The notes below the pieces were generated by a model. It was not told where the DNA came from and ran no database searches. It worked only from the letters and a program-made list of their open reading frames with translations. The translations under genes and the position numbers were made by a program. A stretch of DNA of 17,848 nucleotides from JAVBRU01 sp031547595 (lineage in GTDB: Bacteria > Bacillota > Clostridia > Christensenellales > Aristaeellaceae): contig JAVBRU010000130.1 in assembly GCA_031547595.1 (NCBI GenBank), positions 1 through 17,848 of the forward strand. Direction: 5' to 3'. This document shows positions 14,604-17,848 of the stretch, one piece after another; position 1 is the stretch's first letter; every line of letters starts with the position of its first letter.

Positions 14604-14978
14604 ATGCCAACGATCAATCAATTGATCCGCAAAGGAAGAGTAAAGGTTGAAAACAAGTCAACCGCGCCCATCCTGCAGGGTTGCCCGCAAAAGCGCGGCG
14701 TGTGCCTGAGCGTGAAAACCACCACGCCCAAGAAGCCGAACTCGGCTCTGCGTAAAATTGCGAGAATCCGCTTGACCAATCTCATCGAAGGTACTTGCTA
14801 CATTCCGGGCATTGGTCACAACTTGCAGGAACACTCTGTGGTGCTCATCCGCGGCGGCCGCGTACGTGACCTGCCCGGCGTTCGTTACCACATCATCCGC
14901 GGCGCGCTGGATACTGCCGGTGTTGCCAAGCGCAATCAGAGCCGTTCGCTCTACGGCGCGAAACGTCCCAAGAAATAA
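14604..14978 (+). CDS. rpsL: 30S ribosomal protein S12
   Basis: S12 sits at the decoding centre of the small subunit and helps control accuracy. At 124 residues it has the short form also seen in Escherichia coli, without the roughly 13-residue insert of Bacillus subtilis. The core is clear: CPQKRGV (27-33), TTTPKKPNSALRK (39-51), GHNLQEHSVVLIRGGRV (71-87), DLPGVRYH (89-96). Lys43 and the modifiable Asp89 are present. Position 88 is Arg (codon CGT at 14865-14867), where Lys is usual and where K88R confers streptomycin resistance elsewhere. Leu60, Gly63 and Leu117 also replace residues I expect to be Gly, Val and Lys. First gene of the str operon; start supported by AGGAGGTG. Confidence 0.98.
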   Translation: MPTINQLIRKGRVKVENKSTAPILQGCPQKRGVCLSVKTTTPKKPNSALRKIARIRLTNLIEGTCYIPGIGHNLQEHSVVLIRGGRVRDLPGVRYHIIRGALDTAGVAKRNQSRSLYGAKRPKK

Positions 14979-15164
14979 GGGACTTTCTTCATTTGCAAGG
15001 TCGCTGCCCGGCGCTCTGACGCGGCTTGACACGGAAGTTGGAACACTTCCCCGCTAAGTGCGACAAACGTCACCGCCCCGCACCGCAACATCGGAGTGGC
15101 GTAATGCTGATATGCTACGGCCGGCCTGAATGAGGGACCCGTCACTATCTGAGGAGGGAACAAC
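14979..15164 (+). promoter_or_regulatory. Long rpsL-rpsG spacer with hairpin
   Basis: A 186-base gap within the operon. GCGG (15021-15024) pairs with CCGC (15051-15054) and GGAAGT (15033-15038) with ACTTCC (15045-15050), loop TGGAAC. In Escherichia coli S7 represses its own operon by binding the rpsL-rpsG spacer; this structure could have a similar use, by analogy only. AGGAGGGAA before the rpsG start is a strong ribosome site. Confidence 0.4.
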
Positions 15165-15635
15165 ATGCCCCGTCGTGGATTTATACCTACGCGTGAAGTG
15201 CTGCCTGATCCCGTATATGGGACAGTCGTAGTCACCAAGCTCATCAACCAGATCATGCTGGATGGCAAACGCGGCGTAGCCCAACAGGTGTGCTACGAAG
15301 CTTTCGATATGATCAAGAACAAGACCGGCAAGGAAGCCGGCGAGGTGTTCCAGCAGGCGCTGAGCAACATCATGCCCCAGCTGGAAGTGAAAGCCCGCCG
15401 TGTCGGCGGCGCCACCTACCAGGTTCCCATCGAGGTCCGCCCCGAACGCCGCCAGACCCTGGCGCTGCGCTGGCTGGTGGATTTCAGCCGTAAACGCGGT
15501 GAAAAGACGATGGCCGAGCGCCTCGCCGGCGAGCTTCTGGATGCTGCCAACAGCACCGGCAACGCCGTGAAGCGCAAGGAAGAAATGCACCGCATGGCCG
15601 AGGCCAACAAGGCTTTCGCCCACTACCGCTGGTAA
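15165..15635 (+). CDS. rpsG: 30S ribosomal protein S7
   Basis: S7 nucleates assembly of the 30S head by binding 16S rRNA, and contacts the exit-site tRNA. The 156 residues match the usual length. Characteristic segments are MPRRGFIPTREVLPDPVYG at the start, KLINQIMLDGKRGVAQQ (25-41), MPQLEVKARRVGGATYQVP.EVRPERRQTLALRWLV (about 70-104), and the end MAEANKAFAHYRW. No odd residues stand out. Preceded by GAGGAGGGAA. Confidence 0.98.
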   Translation: MPRRGFIPTREVLPDPVYGTVVVTKLINQIMLDGKRGVAQQVCYEAFDMIKNKTGKEAGEVFQQALSNIMPQLEVKARRVGGATYQVPIEVRPERRQTLALRWLVDFSRKRGEKTMAERLAGELLDAANSTGNAVKRKEEMHRMAEANKAFAHYRW

Positions 15636-15652
15636 GCTTATCAGCCCATTCA

Positions 15653-15681
15653 TCAGGCACCCGCTATGTGCCCTTGCCTGA
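15653..15681 (+). other. Hairpin in the rpsG-fusA spacer
   Basis: TCAGGCA (15653-15659) pairs with TGCCTGA (15675-15681); an alternative pairs GGCAC (15656-15660) with GTGCC (15668-15672). It ends 5 bases before the fusA ribosome site AAGGAGAA, so it may tune fusA translation. There is no T run, so it is not a terminator. Confidence 0.4.
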
Positions 15682-15702
15682 ATATCAAGGAGAACGCAAT
15701 TC

Positions 15703-17781
15703 ATGCCCAGAAGTCATCCCCTGGATAAGGTCCGCAACATCGGCATCATGGCACACATTGACGCCGGAAAAACCACCACCTCCGAGCGCATTTTGTTCTA
15801 CACGGGCAGAACGCATCGGCTGGGTGAGGTGCACGAAGGCGCTGCTACCATGGACTGGATGGAAGCCGAGCAAGAACGCGGCATCACCATCACGTCAGCT
15901 GCTACCACGTGTCAGTGGAAAGGCTACCGCCTCAACCTGATTGACACGCCCGGTCACGTTGACTTCACAGTGGAAGTAGAGCGTTCCCTGCGCGTGCTGG
16001 ACGGCGCCGTGGCAGTATTCTGTGCCAAGGGCGGCGTTGAGCCCCAGAGCGAAACCGTATGGCGTCAAGCCAACAAGTATCACGTTCCCCGTCTCGCCTA
16101 CGTCAACAAGATGGACATTATGGGTGCCAACTTCTACCGCGTGGTAGACATGCTGCGCACCCGCCTGAGTGCCCGCGCCGTGCCGATTCAACTGCCCATT
16201 GGCAAAGAGGCCACCTTCCGTGGCATCATTGACCTGATGAGCATGAAGGCCGAAGTGTACTATGACGACGACGGCAAAGACGTACGGGAAGAAGAAATCC
16301 CTGCCGATATGCTGGACGAAGCCACCGATATGCGCGAGCAATTGGTGGAAGCCATTGCAGAGCAGGACGACACGCTGATGGAGAAGTTCCTGGGCGGCGA
16401 AGAAATCACCCTCGAAGAACTGACCACCACGCTGCGTGCGGCCACCATTGCCTGTAACATCACGCCTGTCATCTGCGGTACCTCGTACCGCAACAAGGGC
16501 GTGCAGCCGCTGCTGGATGCGGTGCTTGCCTATCTCCCCTCCCCGCTGGATATTCCGCCGGTGGTGGGTACGCTGCCCAAGGACAGCGAGGTAGAAGTAA
16601 TCCGCCACGCAGATGACAGCGAGCCGTTCTCGGCCCTGGCATTCAAGATCGCCGTCGATCCCTTTGTGGGCAAGCTGGCCTTCTTCCGCGTGTACTCCGG
16701 TTTTGTCAACAACGGCAGCTACGTATTCAACAGCTCCAAGAACAAGCGCGAGCGTTTCAGTCGCATTCTGCTGATGCATGCCAACCACCGTGAAGACGTG
16801 GAAACGGTATACTCCGGCGAAATTGCGGCGGCGGTGGGCCTCAAGGATACCACCACCGGCGACACGCTGTGCGACGACAAGAACCCTATCGTCCTGGAGT
16901 CCATGGAGTTTCCCGAGCCGGTTATCCGCGTGGCCATCGAGCCCAAGACCAAAGCCGGTCAGGACAAGATGTCCCTGGCGCTGAGCCGCCTGGCAGAGGA
17001 AGACCCCACCTTCAAGACGTACACCGATCAGGAAACTGGTCAAACCATCATCGCCGGTATGGGCGAGTTGCACCTGGAAATCATTGTGGACCGCATGATG
17101 CGCGAGTTCCGCGTGGAAGCTACTGTTGGCCGGCCGCAGGTTGCCTATAAGGAAACCATCACGCGCAAAGCCACGGCAGACGCGCGCTATGTGCGCCAGA
17201 CGGGCGGCCATGGCCAGTACGGCCACTGCGTGATCGAAATCTCGCCGCAAGAACCCGGTGCAGGTTACCTCTTCGAGAACAAGATCGTGGGCGGCGTCAT
17301 TCCCAAAGAATTCATCGCCCCCATCGACGCCGGTATCCGCGAAGCCTCGGCTTCCGGCCTGCTGGGCGGCTACGAAGTGGTAGACTTCAAGGTAACGCTG
17401 ATTGACGGCTCTTACCATGATGTCGACTCTTCCGAAATGGCGTTCAAAATCGCCGGTTCTATGGCATTTAAGGAAGCTATGCAAAAGGCTGACGAGCGCC
17501 TGCTGGAGCCCGTGATGAAGGTGGAAACCATCGTGCCCGACCAGTACCTGGGCGACGTGGTGGGCGATATCAACTCCCGCCGCGGCCGCATCGACAGCAT
17601 GGAAGCCCGCCTTGGCGAACAGTCCGTACACTGCTTTGTGCCGCTGAGCGAGATGTTTGGCTATGCCACTGATCTTCGCAGCCGCACCCAGGGCCGTGGA
17701 ATGTATACCATGCAGTTTGACCACTACGAAGAAGTACCGCGCTCTGTGGCCGAAAAAGTTGTCGGCACCCGCAGAGGCTAA
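15703..17781 (+). CDS. fusA: Elongation factor G
   Basis: The GTPase that drives translocation of tRNA and mRNA, and with RRF splits ribosomes. 692 residues, normal for bacterial EF-G. GTPase motifs: AHIDAGKTT (17-25), switch I RGITITSAATT (59-69), DTPGH (81-85), NKMD (135-138). Domain II-V motifs include GELHLEI near 449-455, GGHGQYGHC near 503-511 and the C-terminal FGYATDLRS.TQGRGMYTMQFDHYEEVP. It is the canonical translocase type, not a tetracycline-protection protein: it is in the str operon and has the standard ends. Start is supported by AAGGAGAA at 15687-15694. Confidence 0.99.
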   Translation: MPRSHPLDKVRNIGIMAHIDAGKTTTSERILFYTGRTHRLGEVHEGAATMDWMEAEQERGITITSAATTCQWKGYRLNLIDTPGHVDFTVEVERSLRVLDGAVAVFCAKGGVEPQSETVWRQANKYHVPRLAYVNKMDIMGANFYRVVDMLRTRLSARAVPIQLPIGKEATFRGIIDLMSMKAEVYYDDDGKDVREEEIPADMLDEATDMREQLVEAIAEQDDTLMEKFLGGEEITLEELTTTLRAATIACNITPVICGTSYRNKGVQPLLDAVLAYLPSPLDIPPVVGTLPKDSEVEVIRHADDSEPFSALAFKIAVDPFVGKLAFFRVYSGFVNNGSYVFNSSKNKRERFSRILLMHANHREDVETVYSGEIAAAVGLKDTTTGDTLCDDKNPIVLESMEFPEPVIRVAIEPKTKAGQDKMSLALSRLAEEDPTFKTYTDQETGQTIIAGMGELHLEIIVDRMMREFRVEATVGRPQVAYKETITRKATADARYVRQTGGHGQYGHCVIEISPQEPGAGYLFENKIVGGVIPKEFIAPIDAGIREASASGLLGGYEVVDFKVTLIDGSYHDVDSSEMAFKIAGSMAFKEAMQKADERLLEPVMKVETIVPDQYLGDVVGDINSRRGRIDSMEARLGEQSVHCFVPLSEMFGYATDLRSRTQGRGMYTMQFDHYEEVPRSVAEKVVGTRRG

Positions 17782-17811
17782 CTACAACCAACTAACAGGA
17801 GGGAATCCCTA

Positions 17812-17848
17812 ATGGCCAAGGAAAAATTTGCACGCAATAAGCCGCACG
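17812..17848 (+). CDS. tuf: Elongation factor Tu, 5' end only (cut by window edge)
   Basis: The first twelve codons read MAKEKFARNKPH, the typical EF-Tu start, 30 bases after fusA and preceded by AGGAGGGA (17797-17804). This is the expected fourth gene of the str operon. The GTPase motifs lie beyond the window. Confidence 0.9.
   Translation, partial: MAKEKFARNKPH

Noticed and set aside
15026..15031. TTGACA in the rpsL-rpsG spacer as a promoter
   Set aside because: No -10 box at 16-18 bases; the sequence is better explained as part of the hairpin.
15895..17724. 609-codon open frame opposite fusA
   Set aside because: A by-product of GC-rich codon use in fusA; His/Ala/Val-rich with no domain.

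Overview
The window looks like a chromosomal segment of a moderately GC-rich member of the Clostridia (Bacillota). This rests on strong AGGAGG-type ribosome binding sites, TTGACA/TATAAT-type promoters with 17-18 base spacers, VanW- and VanZ-family envelope genes, a YtrA-type GntR regulator fused into an ABC operon, a DUF362 ferredoxin-like protein, and a str operon in the order rpsL-rpsG-fusA-tuf. I cannot place it to genus from the sequence alone.

Layout. On the minus strand, 6347 to 128 holds a tight cluster read as vanW-like, tetR-like, malQ, glgP: an envelope protein, a regulator and two maltodextrin/glycogen-degrading enzymes (the last two overlap by 4 bases). It starts from a good promoter at 6390-6418. 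Divergent from it is a solitary PotD-like binding protein (6528-7568) ending in a terminator shared with the convergent amidase-vanZ pair (9504 to 7616, minus). Back-to-back promoters at 9540-9598 serve this pair and a plus-strand metallophosphoesterase, followed by a DUF362/2x[4Fe-4S] protein. A GntR-ABC ATPase-permease operon (12289-14257) follows, with its own promoter, a candidate operator and a terminator. The str operon occupies 14390 to the end, with a 180-base structured leader and a long rpsL-rpsG spacer.

The most unusual item is a family of structured, dispersed repeats. Two units lie head to head in the gene-free stretch 11640-12160, and a third, truncated by the window edge, lies at 1-128 beside the glgP stop codon. 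The two complete units fold on paper into a closing stem that encloses three hairpins (a cloverleaf-like four-way junction), followed by three further hairpins. Paired arms differ between copies but stay complementary, which suggests selection on structure. One 16-base hairpin tip is identical in both complete copies although the stem below it is different. I do not recognise the family.

A second notable point is that ribosomal protein S12 carries Arg at position 88 (Lys in most bacteria), the position where K88R gives streptomycin resistance in known pathogens, along with several other substitutions at conserved positions.
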